Numbered from the stretch's first letter, positions 13,282-21,761 are shown. The stretch: 50,949 nt of DNA from Flavobacteriales bacterium (GCA_015075325.1 JABTUP010000022.1:1-50949), one strand, 5' to 3'. Notes: generated by a model not told the origin, from the sequence alone. Made by a program: numbers and translations.

Positions 13282-14649
13282 TCATGTAATCTGATGAACA
13301 ATCGTTCTTATTTGCTGCCTAATTTCTTTTAATGCGGTAATTTCCCAGAAATTATTTCCTTTAGCGGTTGGACCAATAAGTATCAAATCATTACTTATAA
13401 TTCCATTTGAATCAATACCAAAACCAATATCAGCAGTATTTAATCCAAAATCAAAAGCTGCACTTGTGAGGTAACCTTTATTAATTAAGCTTTTATACAA
13501 CGGAGAGTTTATTGATTTATAATTAAGCTGTGAGCCAGTGCAGTAAATTATCCAATCTGTTTTTAATGTAAAAGTCTCGCTTTTACCTTTTGGAGTAATT
13601 TTTACTTCAAATTTATCATTCGTTATATCAGCACTTAAAATTCTTCCTGCAATTAATTCCAAAATACCTTTCTCTTGTAATTGTTTTAAATAATCAGCTG
13701 ATGAGGCAGGTATTCTGTGGCGATGAACTTCCCAATAAGGTTTAAAATGATTGATAAATTGTTTTTTATCAGAAATAGATAAATTCTTCCAAATACTATC
13801 TAAATGTGGGCGAATACACTCCATAACACATCTATAATTTAACCCTTGAGATTCTGCTCTCTTTACTTCATTTTTAATAAATTGATATAGTTCAAAGAAA
13901 GAAACTTTAGTAAAATCAATTGTTGGTAAAAGATGAAATATTGGGGCATCGCCATGAGGCAATGGCAATAATCCTCTCCGAGACAATGCTATGATGTTAC
14001 CTCTAAAATTGGTATGCTTTGTAATGCTCATTACCTGATCCACCATGGTTAAACCAGTTCCAATAACCAACAACGTATCATGGGGTTTTATTTTTGATAG
14101 GTTTTCACCATTCCATGGGTTTGAAACATAGTTTGAGTTAGTTAGTACTTCATGAGAAAATCCTCTTAAATGTGATGCGGGGAAATTTCCAGTACAAAGA
14201 AAAACTTTTGAAACCTCAATTTTATCACGATTCTTGCAAAAGATGAATTGTTTTTTTCCTTGTTTCTCAATATCAACTACTTCGTCGTTAACAATATGAA
14301 GTTGATGTATTTTAGTTTCTAAAACAGTTTTTTCTAAATAGTAGGTTAAGTATTCACCAAATAATTTTCTGGAAACAAAATCATCAGGTGTTATGTCAAT
14401 GTTTTGTATTTTCAACCACGCATAAAAATGAAGAGCATCATCTTCAAACAAACTCATTCCTTTTACAGGAACATTAAGCAATTGATAGGGTAATTCTGAT
14501 GAATAAGCGACTCCTTTATGCAACTGTTCTTGTTGCTTTTCAAATAAAAACAACTCCAGTGGCTTTTTCGTGTATTTCATTAAATAAATACAAAGAAGAG
14601 TGCCGCTTAATCCACCTCCAACAATACCGTAACTAACACTCTTCAACAT
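13282..14649 (-). CDS. FAD/NAD(P)-binding protein, COG4529/YdhS-like
   Basis: Protein of 455 aa. An N-terminal Rossmann fold (YGIVGGGLSGTLLCIYL) binds FAD. A second nucleotide-binding segment (LLVIGTGLTMVDQVM, about residue 200) probably binds NAD(P)H. LLNVPVKGMSLFEDDALHFYAWL is the YdhS-type segment after the first fold, and the C-terminal GPTAKGNNFWEITALKEIR is typical of this family. The ATG at 14649 is chosen; a TTG lies 6 nt upstream. The start overlaps the last 17 nt of the dioxygenase gene, so the two are probably translationally coupled and act in one pathway, perhaps oxidising or reducing a sulfur compound. The catalytic reaction is not known. Confidence 0.82.
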   Translation of the reverse strand: MLKSVSYGIVGGGLSGTLLCIYLMKYTKKPLELFLFEKQQEQLHKGVAYSSELPYQLLNVPVKGMSLFEDDALHFYAWLKIQNIDITPDDFVSRKLFGEYLTYYLEKTVLETKIHQLHIVNDEVVDIEKQGKKQFIFCKNRDKIEVSKVFLCTGNFPASHLRGFSHEVLTNSNYVSNPWNGENLSKIKPHDTLLVIGTGLTMVDQVMSITKHTNFRGNIIALSRRGLLPLPHGDAPIFHLLPTIDFTKVSFFELYQFIKNEVKRAESQGLNYRCVMECIRPHLDSIWKNLSISDKKQFINHFKPYWEVHRHRIPASSADYLKQLQEKGILELIAGRILSADITNDKFEVKITPKGKSETFTLKTDWIIYCTGSQLNYKSINSPLYKSLINKGYLTSAAFDFGLNTADIGFGIDSNGIISNDLILIGPTAKGNNFWEITALKEIRQQIRTIVHQIT

Positions 14650-15214
14650 AATCAAACGATTTTATGATGATTTCTGAAAATCCAAATGCAGGCTGACTCC
14701 AATTAAATGAAGATGCTTTCTCATTCAAAACACCTATCTTTTTATCTTGAACATTAAACAACCTAGAACCTTCTAAATTACGGGCAGATGGAAAATAAAC
14801 ATGCAGCGTTAAAGCATCCTCATGCTCTGAAACATTAATTACTTGATGAATTGCATTTACTTCTTCTATAATTATGCTACCTGTTGAGTAATTTAGTTTT
14901 TCTTTCAAAACAAGTTTATTTAGTACTCCATCATACAAAAAACTATTCTCCTGAATTTTACCTCTCAACACCTTAATAACTCCAGAAATATTTCGATGTT
15001 CGTGAATGGTACTTTTACCATTCATCGGCCATTTCATTACATAAACACTATAATTTCCTTCATAAATTGGTATTCGAAGATATTCATCTGTTTCGTTCTT
15101 ATATTCATCAAACATAGCAACATCAAGGTTAAAATCGGATAATAATTGCTCTACAGTCTCAAGATTAACACTTCCGTTATCGACTTTTTGGAATAATTCT
15201 TTAAAATATTGCAT
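14633..15214 (-). CDS. Cysteine dioxygenase-like thiol dioxygenase
   Basis: Cupin protein of 193 aa. The signature GKSTIHEHRNISGVIKVLRG gives iron-ligand histidines H71 and H73, and H123 in NAIHQVIN is the expected third ligand. A conserved HVYFPS follows at about 138-143. The residue that forms the Cys-Tyr crosslink in animal enzymes is Gly here (G77), as in many bacterial members. The family adds O2 to cysteine or 3-mercaptopropionate to give the sulfinate; which thiol is used cannot be told. It is the first gene of an overlapping pair with the flavoprotein, has its own promoter (-7 at 15240-15247) and an operator-like motif, and lies next to the Rrf2 regulator. Confidence 0.85.
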   Translation of the reverse strand: MQYFKELFQKVDNGSVNLETVEQLLSDFNLDVAMFDEYKNETDEYLRIPIYEGNYSVYVMKWPMNGKSTIHEHRNISGVIKVLRGKIQENSFLYDGVLNKLVLKEKLNYSTGSIIIEEVNAIHQVINVSEHEDALTLHVYFPSARNLEGSRLFNVQDKKIGVLNEKASSFNWSQPAFGFSEIIIKSFDYVEEC

Positions 15215-15239
15215 AGTTCTTCTGATTAAAAATCAGAGA

Positions 15240-15277
15240 CAAAAATATATAAAATATTTATCCTATAGATTTTATAG
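15240..15277 (-). promoter_or_regulatory. Promoter and CTATA-N5-TATAG motif of the dioxygenase operon
   Basis: On the minus strand the -7 element is TATTTTTG (15247-15240), 25 nt before the start codon. CTATAGATTTTATAG (plus strand, 15263-15277) is an inverted repeat lying over the expected -33 position, which would fit repression. Confidence 0.6.
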
Positions 15278-15319
15278 AGTAATAAATTTAAAAAAAATTA
15301 ATTCTGCTTAAATAAAATA

Positions 15320-15739
15320 CTAATGGTCTCTATTGATAATTTCAGCTAATGTTGCTTTCTTAAGCAATTCCACCGTTTGGTTTCTGACTTCTAGAAACAC
15401 CGAACGAATGCCACAAGTTTCCTCGTCAATACATTCATCGCATTTTTGGTAATATTTATGCGTTACACAAGGAAGTAATGCAATAGGGCCATCAAACAAA
15501 CGCATTACATCTGCCATATTTACATCGTTTGGCGATTTTAACAAGAAATAACCTCCACCTTTACCTTTTTTACTGGCTAAGATTCCTGCTTTTTTTAAAT
15601 CCAATAAAATCGCCTCCAAGAACTTTTGTGGTATGTGTTCATGTTCAGCTATTTCGCTAATCAATATGGGTTGTTGGTTAGGTTTTTTTGATAAATAAAC
15701 CAGTGCGTTTATAGCATATTTTGTTTTTTTGGAAATCAT
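15320..15739 (-). CDS. Rrf2-family transcriptional regulator, probable Fe-S or cysteine sensor
   Basis: DNA-binding protein of 139 aa. The N-terminal winged helix (ISKKTKYAINALVYLSKKP, SEIAEHEHIPQKFLEAIL, KKGKGGGYFL) is diagnostic of Rrf2 proteins such as IscR, NsrR and CymR. Four cysteines, C91, C100, C103 and C109, lie where this family binds an Fe-S cluster, but the spacing differs from IscR. It is separated by 1 nt from the upstream 97-aa membrane protein gene, so they are cotranscribed. The adjacent dioxygenase, receptor and permease carry a common inverted repeat that may be its target. No such motif was seen before its own operon. Confidence 0.88.
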   Translation of the reverse strand: MISKKTKYAINALVYLSKKPNQQPILISEIAEHEHIPQKFLEAILLDLKKAGILASKKGKGGGYFLLKSPNDVNMADVMRLFDGPIALLPCVTHKYYQKCDECIDEETCGIRSVFLEVRNQTVELLKKATLAEIINRDH

Positions 15740-15740
15740 G

Positions 15741-16034
15741 TTATCTCAAAAAATAATAAGCTATTGCAACCAATAAGATAATATAAAATAGCACACGTTT
15801 GTTTACAGCCGAACCTTGTGCATGTCGACTCGATGACGCCCAATTATCGCGTAACGAAGAGCGAAAAACATTCGCATCGGTTCGCTCTCCTTTGTTGTCA
15901 TTGCTTAGTTCTTTTGAAATTCGATTGTAGCGTTCTTCCATTTTTTCTTTACGCTCATTGTAATAACGAGGTTCAAAATAAAATTGGGCAGGTCTTTTAG
16001 TTTTAAAAAATGATGGAATTTTTGGTGGTTGCAT
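15741..16034 (-). CDS. Small conserved single-span membrane protein
   Basis: Protein of 97 aa with a basic N-terminal half (PPKIPSFFKTKRPAQFYFEP, then RYYNERKEKMEERYNRI) and one C-terminal membrane segment (RVLFYIILLVAIAYYFLR), which should leave the bulk in the cytoplasm. The FxPRYY-KE pattern recurs in small flavobacterial proteins of unknown role. It forms an operon with the Rrf2 gene. A perfect -7 element (TAAATTTG, minus strand, 16059-16052) lies 17 nt before the start. No function can be assigned. Confidence 0.75.
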   Translation of the reverse strand: MQPPKIPSFFKTKRPAQFYFEPRYYNERKEKMEERYNRISKELSNDNKGERTDANVFRSSLRDNWASSSRHAQGSAVNKRVLFYIILLVAIAYYFLR

Positions 16035-16185
16035 AACAATAGTGTTTGAAACAAATTTACGATAAAAAATTAGTTTTTATGCAAGGTGTTGAATTATCAG
16101 AGAGGAACAAAATCCAACAATCTACTTTAGTTAAAAATGACGAATAAACAAGATTTGTTTTTGTTTACAGTAGTTTTTTGGTTAT

Positions 16186-16656
16186 TTACTTACAATCTCC
16201 AACTTTAGTAATGCTTTTAAAAACCACTTTTTTATTTGTTTTAGGAAAAACAATAAACTGATAAGGAAAAACAATAGCCATGGTATAGCTGCATTTTGGG
16301 TTTGGTGTTGTTTCGGTATACTCAATAGTAAAGTTTTGTTTGTCTTGGGTAATTTGGTCAATATTTAATTGGAAACCTCCATTATTTTTCATGCCTAAAG
16401 CAACTAAAGCAACGGTTTCTTTTGTGAAATCAATACTTGGTAATAGTGTCGATTCCGAAAAATTTGACCAAGCCAAGTTCCATGCTTCTTCAAAAGACGC
16501 TTTATTGGTGTAAACTTCTTGTTTAGGTTCTTGTATGCCACTATTTGAGTTTTTGTCTAATGTTTTAAACGAAACTACACCACTGCTTTCTTGTGTTTTT
16601 GTTGCTGTACAAGAAATAAAAATAATGGAGAGAATTATTGCTGTTATTTTTTTCAT
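16186..16656 (-). CDS. PrcB-like lipoprotein
   Basis: Lipoprotein of 156 aa. The signal IILSIIFISCTATK has a lipobox, with the lipidated Cys at residue 16. The mature part has FEEAWNLAW, IDFTKETVALVALGMKNNGG and KKVVFKSI, the pattern of the PrcB C-terminal domain first known from a Treponema protease complex. In Bacteroidota these are stand-alone lipoproteins of unknown role. It is transcribed alone on the minus strand, separated from the small lipoprotein gene to its right by a stem-loop at 16766-16797. Confidence 0.7.
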   Translation of the reverse strand: MKKITAIILSIIFISCTATKTQESSGVVSFKTLDKNSNSGIQEPKQEVYTNKASFEEAWNLAWSNFSESTLLPSIDFTKETVALVALGMKNNGGFQLNIDQITQDKQNFTIEYTETTPNPKCSYTMAIVFPYQFIVFPKTNKKVVFKSITKVGDCK

Positions 16657-16765
16657 ATGTAGATATTTATTTTATTAAATCGGTCATATGGAATACGCCA
16701 GCGTACCTTCATCAGTCTTTGTGGACTTTTGCACGTGGCTATTTCATATTATATCATTATTAGAA

Positions 16766-16797
16766 AGAGGCAAAGCTTAAAAAAAAGCTTTGCCTCT
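16766..16797. terminator. Stem-loop between two minus-strand lipoprotein genes
   Basis: A 13-bp perfect stem, AGAGGCAAAGCTT (16766-16778) with AAGCTTTGCCTCT (16785-16797), and a 6-nt A/T loop. It begins 9 nt beyond the stop of the 39-aa lipoprotein gene. The T run after it is short, so termination may be partial. Confidence 0.7.
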
Positions 16798-16806
16798 AAA
16801 TTTTTA

Positions 16807-16926
16807 TTACATGGTACCCATTGGGGTTTTAATTCCTTTTTTGCCGCCACATTTTCGAGGATTTGAACAGGAGGCGATAAGAGCAATAATGCTAAGTGCA
16901 AATACTATTTTACCGAAATTTTTCAT
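16807..16926 (-). CDS. Very small lipoprotein, 39 aa
   Basis: The frame from ATG at 16926 to TAA at 16807 encodes a 39-aa protein with signal segment KIVFALSIIALIASCSNP. The lipobox IASC places the lipidated Cys near residue 20, leaving a mature peptide of only about 20 residues, CSNPRKCGGKKGIKTPMGTM. It starts 11 nt after the pdxJ stop, so it is likely cotranscribed with pdxJ, and a stem-loop follows it. Signal peptide, lipobox and terminator together argue that it is real. Its function is unknown. Confidence 0.7.
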   Translation of the reverse strand: MKNFGKIVFALSIIALIASCSNPRKCGGKKGIKTPMGTM

Positions 16927-16937
16927 AGGTATATTTT

Positions 16938-17651
16938 TTATTTTAAGCAAAATAAGTATTTTTTTATTGTTTCTTCTAATCCATAATATAATGCATCAGA
17001 AATTAGTGCGTGACCAATCGAAACTTCTAATAAGCCATTAATGTGTTGTTTAAAATATGTCAAGTTTTCTAAGCTAAGGTCGTGACCAGCATTTATTCCT
17101 AACTTCAATTTGTTTGCCAAATTTGCTGCTTCAACATAATCTTTTATTGCAGCGGCATTGTTGTTCGAAAAATGTTCGGCGTAAGGGCCTGTGTACAATT
17201 CAATTCTGTCGGTTCCTGTTTGAATAGCATTTTCAATGTTTACTATGTTGGTGTCAACAAAAATGGAAGTTCTAATGTTTTGGGCTTTAAATTCAGCAAT
17301 AACTTCTTTTAAAAAATCTTTTTGTTTTAGTGTGTCCCATCCTGCATTTGATGTTAAAACTCCAGGAGGGTCAGGTACTAAGGTTACTTGCTCGGGTTTA
17401 ATGTCTAACACTAAATTAATAAATTTAGTATCAGGAAAACCTTCAATATTAAATTCGGTAGTTACTACTTTTTTTAAATCATACACATCAGCATATCTAA
17501 TATGTCGCTCGTCTGGTCGAGGATGAATGGTGATACCTTGAGCACCAAATTTTTCGCAATCGATAGCAACTTGAACCAAATTTGGGGTGTTTCCACCTCT
17601 GGCATTTCTTATGGTTGCTACTTTATTGATGTTTACACTTAATTTTGTCAT
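16938..17651 (-). CDS. pdxJ: Pyridoxine 5'-phosphate synthase
   Basis: Protein of 237 aa, the normal length. It condenses 1-deoxyxylulose 5-phosphate with 3-amino-2-oxopropyl phosphate in the deoxyxylulose-dependent vitamin B6 route. Diagnostic segments are [17 protein letters not shown] at the N-terminus and [18 protein letters not shown], with the catalytic histidines and arginines of the TIM barrel, and LGINAGHDL near the C-terminus. It is divergent from the CBS protein gene; a minus-strand -7 element TACCTTTG (17703-17696) lies in the shared gap. The 39-aa lipoprotein gene follows 11 nt downstream. Confidence 0.97.
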   Translation of the reverse strand: MTKLSVNINKVATIRNARGGNTPNLVQVAIDCEKFGAQGITIHPRPDERHIRYADVYDLKKVVTTEFNIEGFPDTKFINLVLDIKPEQVTLVPDPPGVLTSNAGWDTLKQKDFLKEVIAEFKAQNIRTSIFVDTNIVNIENAIQTGTDRIELYTGPYAEHFSNNNAAAIKDYVEAANLANKLKLGINAGHDLSLENLTYFKQHINGLLEVSIGHALISDALYYGLEETIKKYLFCLK

Positions 17652-17662
17652 GTTTTAATTTG

Positions 17663-17703
17663 TAATTTTGACCTAAAATAGATAGGTTTACAAAACAAAG
17701 GTA
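17663..17703. promoter_or_regulatory. Divergent promoters between pdxJ and the CBS gene
   Basis: The plus strand has TAATTTTG at 17663-17670 (toward the CBS gene) and the minus strand has TACCTTTG at 17703-17696 (toward pdxJ). Both match TAnnTTTG. The -33 elements are not at ideal spacing. Confidence 0.5.
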
Positions 17704-17721
17704 AAACTTTCAATTAGAACA

Positions 17722-18384
17722 ATGATTGCAGAAGAGCTAATATCTTACGAAATTCCACCATTAAAGCCAACCGACACTGGAACAAAAGTTTTACAGTGGA
17801 TGGAAGAGTTTAAGGTAAAAGATATGGCTGTAGTTAAAAGTAAAAAGTATGTAGGCATAATTGAAGAGTCTGATTTATTGGATAGAAACAACATTGCAGA
17901 CAGGTTGGAGTCGTACACCTTAAACCTAAAAAAACCATTTGTATTTAAACATCAGCATATTTTTGATGTAATAGGATTGTTTGTTCAACATGATGTAGAT
18001 GTGCTTCCTGTTTTAAACGAAAAAGAAGAATATTTGGGTTTAATAACTTCCAAAAATATACTTCAACATTTAGCAGATATTGTTTCGGTTGCAAACCCAG
18101 GCAGCATTATTACATTAGAACTAAATATGGTAGATTATTCGATGACAGAAATTTCGAGGTTGGTTGAATCGAACGACGCCAAAATTTTAGCGTCATTTAT
18201 TACTTCTCATCCAAACTCTACCAAAATTGAGGTTACCTTAAAAATTAATCAAACCGATATTTCAAGAGTATTACAAACTTTTGAGCGGTTTAATTACACA
18301 ATTACCGCATCATACAACGAAAGCGATTATCACCAAGATTTAAAAAATAGGTATGATGAATTTATGAGGTTTTTAAACCCTTAA
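17722..18384 (+). CDS. CBS-domain protein
   Basis: Cytoplasmic protein of 220 aa. Two CBS domains fill about residues 1-125 (LKPTDTGTKVLQWMEEFKVK; FVQHDVDVLPVLNEKEEYLG) and would bind an adenine nucleotide. The remaining part (about 130-215) has an ACT-like pattern (TKIEVTLKINQTDISRVLQT). It starts the plus-strand cluster that continues through murI and is 8 nt from the next gene. Proteins of this type occupy this position next to nadK in many flavobacteria; no catalytic domain is present, so a sensing role is likely. Confidence 0.85.
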   Translation: MIAEELISYEIPPLKPTDTGTKVLQWMEEFKVKDMAVVKSKKYVGIIEESDLLDRNNIADRLESYTLNLKKPFVFKHQHIFDVIGLFVQHDVDVLPVLNEKEEYLGLITSKNILQHLADIVSVANPGSIITLELNMVDYSMTEISRLVESNDAKILASFITSHPNSTKIEVTLKINQTDISRVLQTFERFNYTITASYNESDYHQDLKNRYDEFMRFLNP

Positions 18385-18392
18385 TTTTTCTC

Positions 18393-19787
18393 ATGTTTTT
18401 TAAAACAACAGCATTAGTAGTTTTATTTTTTGTTCTATTTAAAATTGGTAGTGCTCAAGATTCTACATCCTTTGTTATTGTTAATGAAATTAAGTTGATA
18501 GGTAATAAAACAACTAGAGACCACATTATTATTCGTGAATTGCCCTTTCAAGTTGGCGATACCATTTTGGTTCAGGATTTACCTAAAACCATAGAGCGTT
18601 CGCAAAGCAATATTTTTAATACTTCGTTATTTAATTTTATTACAGTAGAACCTGTTTATTTTAATGATACTTACATTTCGTTTTATATAACTGTTGAAGA
18701 ACGTTGGTATTGGTGGCCGTTGCCCGTTTTTGAAATTCAAGAAACCAATTTCAATACCTGGTGGCAAACTCGAAATTTAGATAGGGCAAATTATGGAATG
18801 TTTGTTGCCAAAGAAAATTTTAGAGGAAGGAAAGAACGAATTTCATTCCATGCTCAGGGCGGCTACACCGAGCAAGCAGGATTTAGTTATTCTATTCCAT
18901 ATTTAAATCGTAAACAAACTCAAGGTGTATCGGTAAGTTTTAGATACAGCAGAAATAGAGAAGTAAACTATTCAACGTTAGACAATAAAAGATTATTCAT
19001 AAAAGACGACAATTTCTTTTTAAGAAAAGAAATTTCAGCTAAAGCAACTTATGAATTTCGACCGAAACTCTACAACAATCATAGCCTTCAGTTGGCTTAT
19101 TCAAACATTGAGATAACTGATTCAATTTTGTTTTACAACAACAATTATCTTTCCAAAAATAAAAATGCTGCCGAGTTTTTTAGTTTAACTTATTATTTAA
19201 AACGCGACAAAAGAAACAATAAATCGTATCCAACCAAAGGGTATTTTTATGATTTTCAATTTACTCAAAATGGATTAGGAATTTTAGATAAAAGAACAAA
19301 CAATTCTTTTTTTCTAATAGGTTATAAAAAATTTATTCAATTACATAATCGTTGGTATTTTGCGAGTTTAATAAGAGGTAAAACAGCATTAAACAAACCA
19401 CCTTTTTATTTTTTAGGAGGGCTTGGTTATGGGAACCATTTAGTTAGGGGTTACGAATATTATGTAATAAATGGAGAACATTATGCTTTAGGTAAAGTTC
19501 AAATACGATATGCTTTATTAGACAATAAAATTTTTAGATTAAATTTTTTACCTTTTGATAAATTTAATAAAGTACCACTTTCTATTTATTTAGGAACCTA
19601 TGTTGATGGAGGTTATGTGAGCGAAGCTACTGTTCCAAATCAAAATTTTTTAAACGAACAATGGATGACAGGAACAGGTTTTTCGATAGATTTAGCAACT
19701 TATTATGATGTAGTTTTTCGATTTGAATATTCCATAAACAATCTCAACGAAAAAGGCTTGTTTATCCATTTTGTTGCTCCACTCTAA
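18393..19787 (+). CDS. BamA/TamA-like outer-membrane protein, short form
   Basis: Protein of 464 aa with a signal peptide (FFKTTALVVLFFVLFKIG, cleaved near SAQ). A single POTRA-like domain follows (about 25-105: VNEIKLIGNKTTRDHIIIRE, LFNFITVEPVYFND). The rest is a predicted beta barrel with the surface-antigen pattern (GGLGYGNHLVRGYEYYVING). It is smaller than BamA, which is encoded separately at 23256, so it is probably an accessory assembly or export protein rather than the essential insertase. It lies between the CBS and nadK genes. Confidence 0.82.
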   Translation: MFFKTTALVVLFFVLFKIGSAQDSTSFVIVNEIKLIGNKTTRDHIIIRELPFQVGDTILVQDLPKTIERSQSNIFNTSLFNFITVEPVYFNDTYISFYITVEERWYWWPLPVFEIQETNFNTWWQTRNLDRANYGMFVAKENFRGRKERISFHAQGGYTEQAGFSYSIPYLNRKQTQGVSVSFRYSRNREVNYSTLDNKRLFIKDDNFFLRKEISAKATYEFRPKLYNNHSLQLAYSNIEITDSILFYNNNYLSKNKNAAEFFSLTYYLKRDKRNNKSYPTKGYFYDFQFTQNGLGILDKRTNNSFFLIGYKKFIQLHNRWYFASLIRGKTALNKPPFYFLGGLGYGNHLVRGYEYYVINGEHYALGKVQIRYALLDNKIFRLNFLPFDKFNKVPLSIYLGTYVDGGYVSEATVPNQNFLNEQWMTGTGFSIDLATYYDVVFRFEYSINNLNEKGLFIHFVAPL

Positions 19788-19824
19788 AACTTAATAAGTA
19801 ATTTTACATCAAAAAATTAGCCCA

Positions 19825-20700
19825 TTGAGAATTGCCATTTATAGCCGAGACTTAGCTGAAAATTATGTTCAGTTTGTTCATCAACTTCTTCAAAAATTAG
19901 CCCAATACAACATTCAAGTTGTTTTATATCAATCATTCTTTGAGCAACTTAAAAACAGCATAGAGCTTAATTCCTCTATTTCATCTTTTAAAACAAATAA
20001 AGAGCTTCATAACATCGATTACATGTTTAGTGTTGGAGGAGATGGAACGTTACTCGAAACAGTTTCGTTTGTTAAAGAACTAAACATACCAATACTTGGA
20101 ATAAATGCCGGACGATTAGGGTTTTTAACTTCTGTATCTAATCAAGAAATAGATTTTGCGATAGAAAGTATTTTGTCAAAAAATTATACTTTAGACAATA
20201 GATTTTTATTAGATGTTCACATCAACGAAAATCCATTTGGTGATTTAAATTTTGCCTTAAATGAAGTTACCATTCAAAAAAGAGATTCGTCATCGATGAT
20301 AACAATTCACGCTTTTTTAGATGGAGTTTTTTTAAATTCGTATTGGGCAGATGGATTAATTATTGCAACCCCAACAGGTTCAACAGCTTATTCATTAAGT
20401 TGTAATGGGCCAATAGTTTTACCAAATACCGAAAATATAATTATTACACCAATTGCACCGCACAATTTAAATGTTCGCCCATTAATTATACCAGACAATT
20501 CAGAAATAAAATTAAAAATTGAAGGACGGGAAGAAAATTATTTAGTTGCATTAGATTATAAATCGGCAACAATCCCAGTTTCAACAGAAATAATTATAAA
20601 AAAATCAAACACCAATATTAATTTAATACGGTTTGAAAATCATGACTTTTTCAATACACTTCGAAACAAGTTAATGTGGGGGTTAGACAAACGTAATTAA
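19825..20700 (+). CDS. nadK: NAD kinase
   Basis: Enzyme of 291 aa that phosphorylates NAD to NADP. Key motifs are YMFSVGGDGTLLETV (phosphate-binding GGDGT), LGINAGRLGFLTS, ALNEVTIQK (NE/D motif) and ATPTGSTAYSLSCNGPIV. The start codon is TTG at 19825; it gives MRIAIYSRDL, the expected NadK N-terminus, and no upstream ATG fits. It is in the envelope cluster, 37 nt after the BamA-like gene. Confidence 0.96.
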   Translation: MRIAIYSRDLAENYVQFVHQLLQKLAQYNIQVVLYQSFFEQLKNSIELNSSISSFKTNKELHNIDYMFSVGGDGTLLETVSFVKELNIPILGINAGRLGFLTSVSNQEIDFAIESILSKNYTLDNRFLLDVHINENPFGDLNFALNEVTIQKRDSSSMITIHAFLDGVFLNSYWADGLIIATPTGSTAYSLSCNGPIVLPNTENIIITPIAPHNLNVRPLIIPDNSEIKLKIEGREENYLVALDYKSATIPVSTEIIIKKSNTNINLIRFENHDFFNTLRNKLMWGLDKRN

Positions 20701-20739
20701 CATTAATTTTTCAACAAATAAACCTACTTTGTTAATTTA

Positions 20740-20772
20740 TTTGTTCGTATAACAAATAAAATAATATATTTG
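20740..20772 (+). promoter_or_regulatory. Promoter for the PorG-like gene
   Basis: TTTG at 20740-20743 and TATATTTG at 20765-20772, with a 21-nt spacer, 32 nt before the ATG at 20805. The -7 element is perfect; the spacing is 2 nt longer than ideal. Confidence 0.6.
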
Positions 20773-20804
20773 CAACTATTCTGATTTTAAAAGATTTAAT
20801 AAGA

Positions 20805-21713
20805 ATGCGAAATTTTATCATTATACTATTTACAATTTTACTATTGCCCGTTATTACAAATGCTCAAAAGTGGAAAAGAAACCGAGTTGAGTATTCTTTT
20901 GGTATTGGTGCTACTAACTTCTTAGGCGATTTGGGTGGAGCTGACCAAGTTGGAACAAATGGCTTAAGAGATTTAGAAATGCAAGCTACTAGAATGGGTG
21001 GTGTTTTGGGTTATAGATATCAATTGGGCGAAGACTGGTTCGTGCGTGGTAATTTTAATTACGTTATGGTTGCAGGAGATGATGCTTTAACAAAAGAACC
21101 AGCTCGAAATAGAAGACAATTAAGTTTTAGATCACACATTATGGAGCTTTCTGCACAAGGTGAGTACATGTTAGTGAAACAAAAAAGTGGTCACTTATAT
21201 CGTTTGCGAGGTGTTAGAGGAAAATCATGGTTTAGATTTGAAGTTTATGTTTTTGGTGGTATAGGAGGTATTTGGTATAACCCCCAATCTAGAAATCCGC
21301 AAGGAGATTGGGTTTCATTAAAAAACTTAAATACTGAAGGACAAGGTTTGGCTGGTGGTCCAAAAGATTATAGTGGTTTTACAGCAGTTATTCCTTATGG
21401 AATAGGAATCAGAAGAAATCTTGGAGGTAGTACTAGACAAGGTTTATGGGCTATAGGTTTAGAGTTGAGTATGAGAAAAACATTCTCTGATTATATTGAC
21501 GATGTGAGTGATGTTTATTACGATGGAAATGCTATTAGAGCAGCTTATGGCGATGAAGCAGCTTACTTTGCAGATCCATCAGGAAAAAATAGCATTGGAT
21601 ATGCTGAACCCCAACAAAGAGGTGATAAATCAGATAAGGATACTTACATGATGGGAATTATCTCTTTAAATTACAAACCTGCCAAAAGAAGAAGAAATTT
21701 ACCTAAATTTTAG
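20805..21713 (+). CDS. PorG-like outer-membrane beta-barrel protein (DUF6089-type)
   Basis: Protein of 302 aa with signal peptide RNFIIILFTILLLPVITNAQ. The mature sequence alternates in beta-strand fashion (YSFGIGATNFLGDLGG, LGYRYQLGEDWFVRGNF, LRKTF-type hairpin MRKTFSDYID) and ends with a basic tail (PAKRRRNLPKF). It resembles the next gene product (233 aa), which matches PorG better, so it looks like a paralogue with an insertion at about 130-185. The position between nadK and uppS is where porG-type genes lie in flavobacteria. Confidence 0.75.
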   Translation: MRNFIIILFTILLLPVITNAQKWKRNRVEYSFGIGATNFLGDLGGADQVGTNGLRDLEMQATRMGGVLGYRYQLGEDWFVRGNFNYVMVAGDDALTKEPARNRRQLSFRSHIMELSAQGEYMLVKQKSGHLYRLRGVRGKSWFRFEVYVFGGIGGIWYNPQSRNPQGDWVSLKNLNTEGQGLAGGPKDYSGFTAVIPYGIGIRRNLGGSTRQGLWAIGLELSMRKTFSDYIDDVSDVYYDGNAIRAAYGDEAAYFADPSGKNSIGYAEPQQRGDKSDKDTYMMGIISLNYKPAKRRRNLPKF

Positions 21714-21761
21714 CAATATTTTTGCTTAAATGCTGTTAGTTTTTTTTGAATTAATTAAAAG

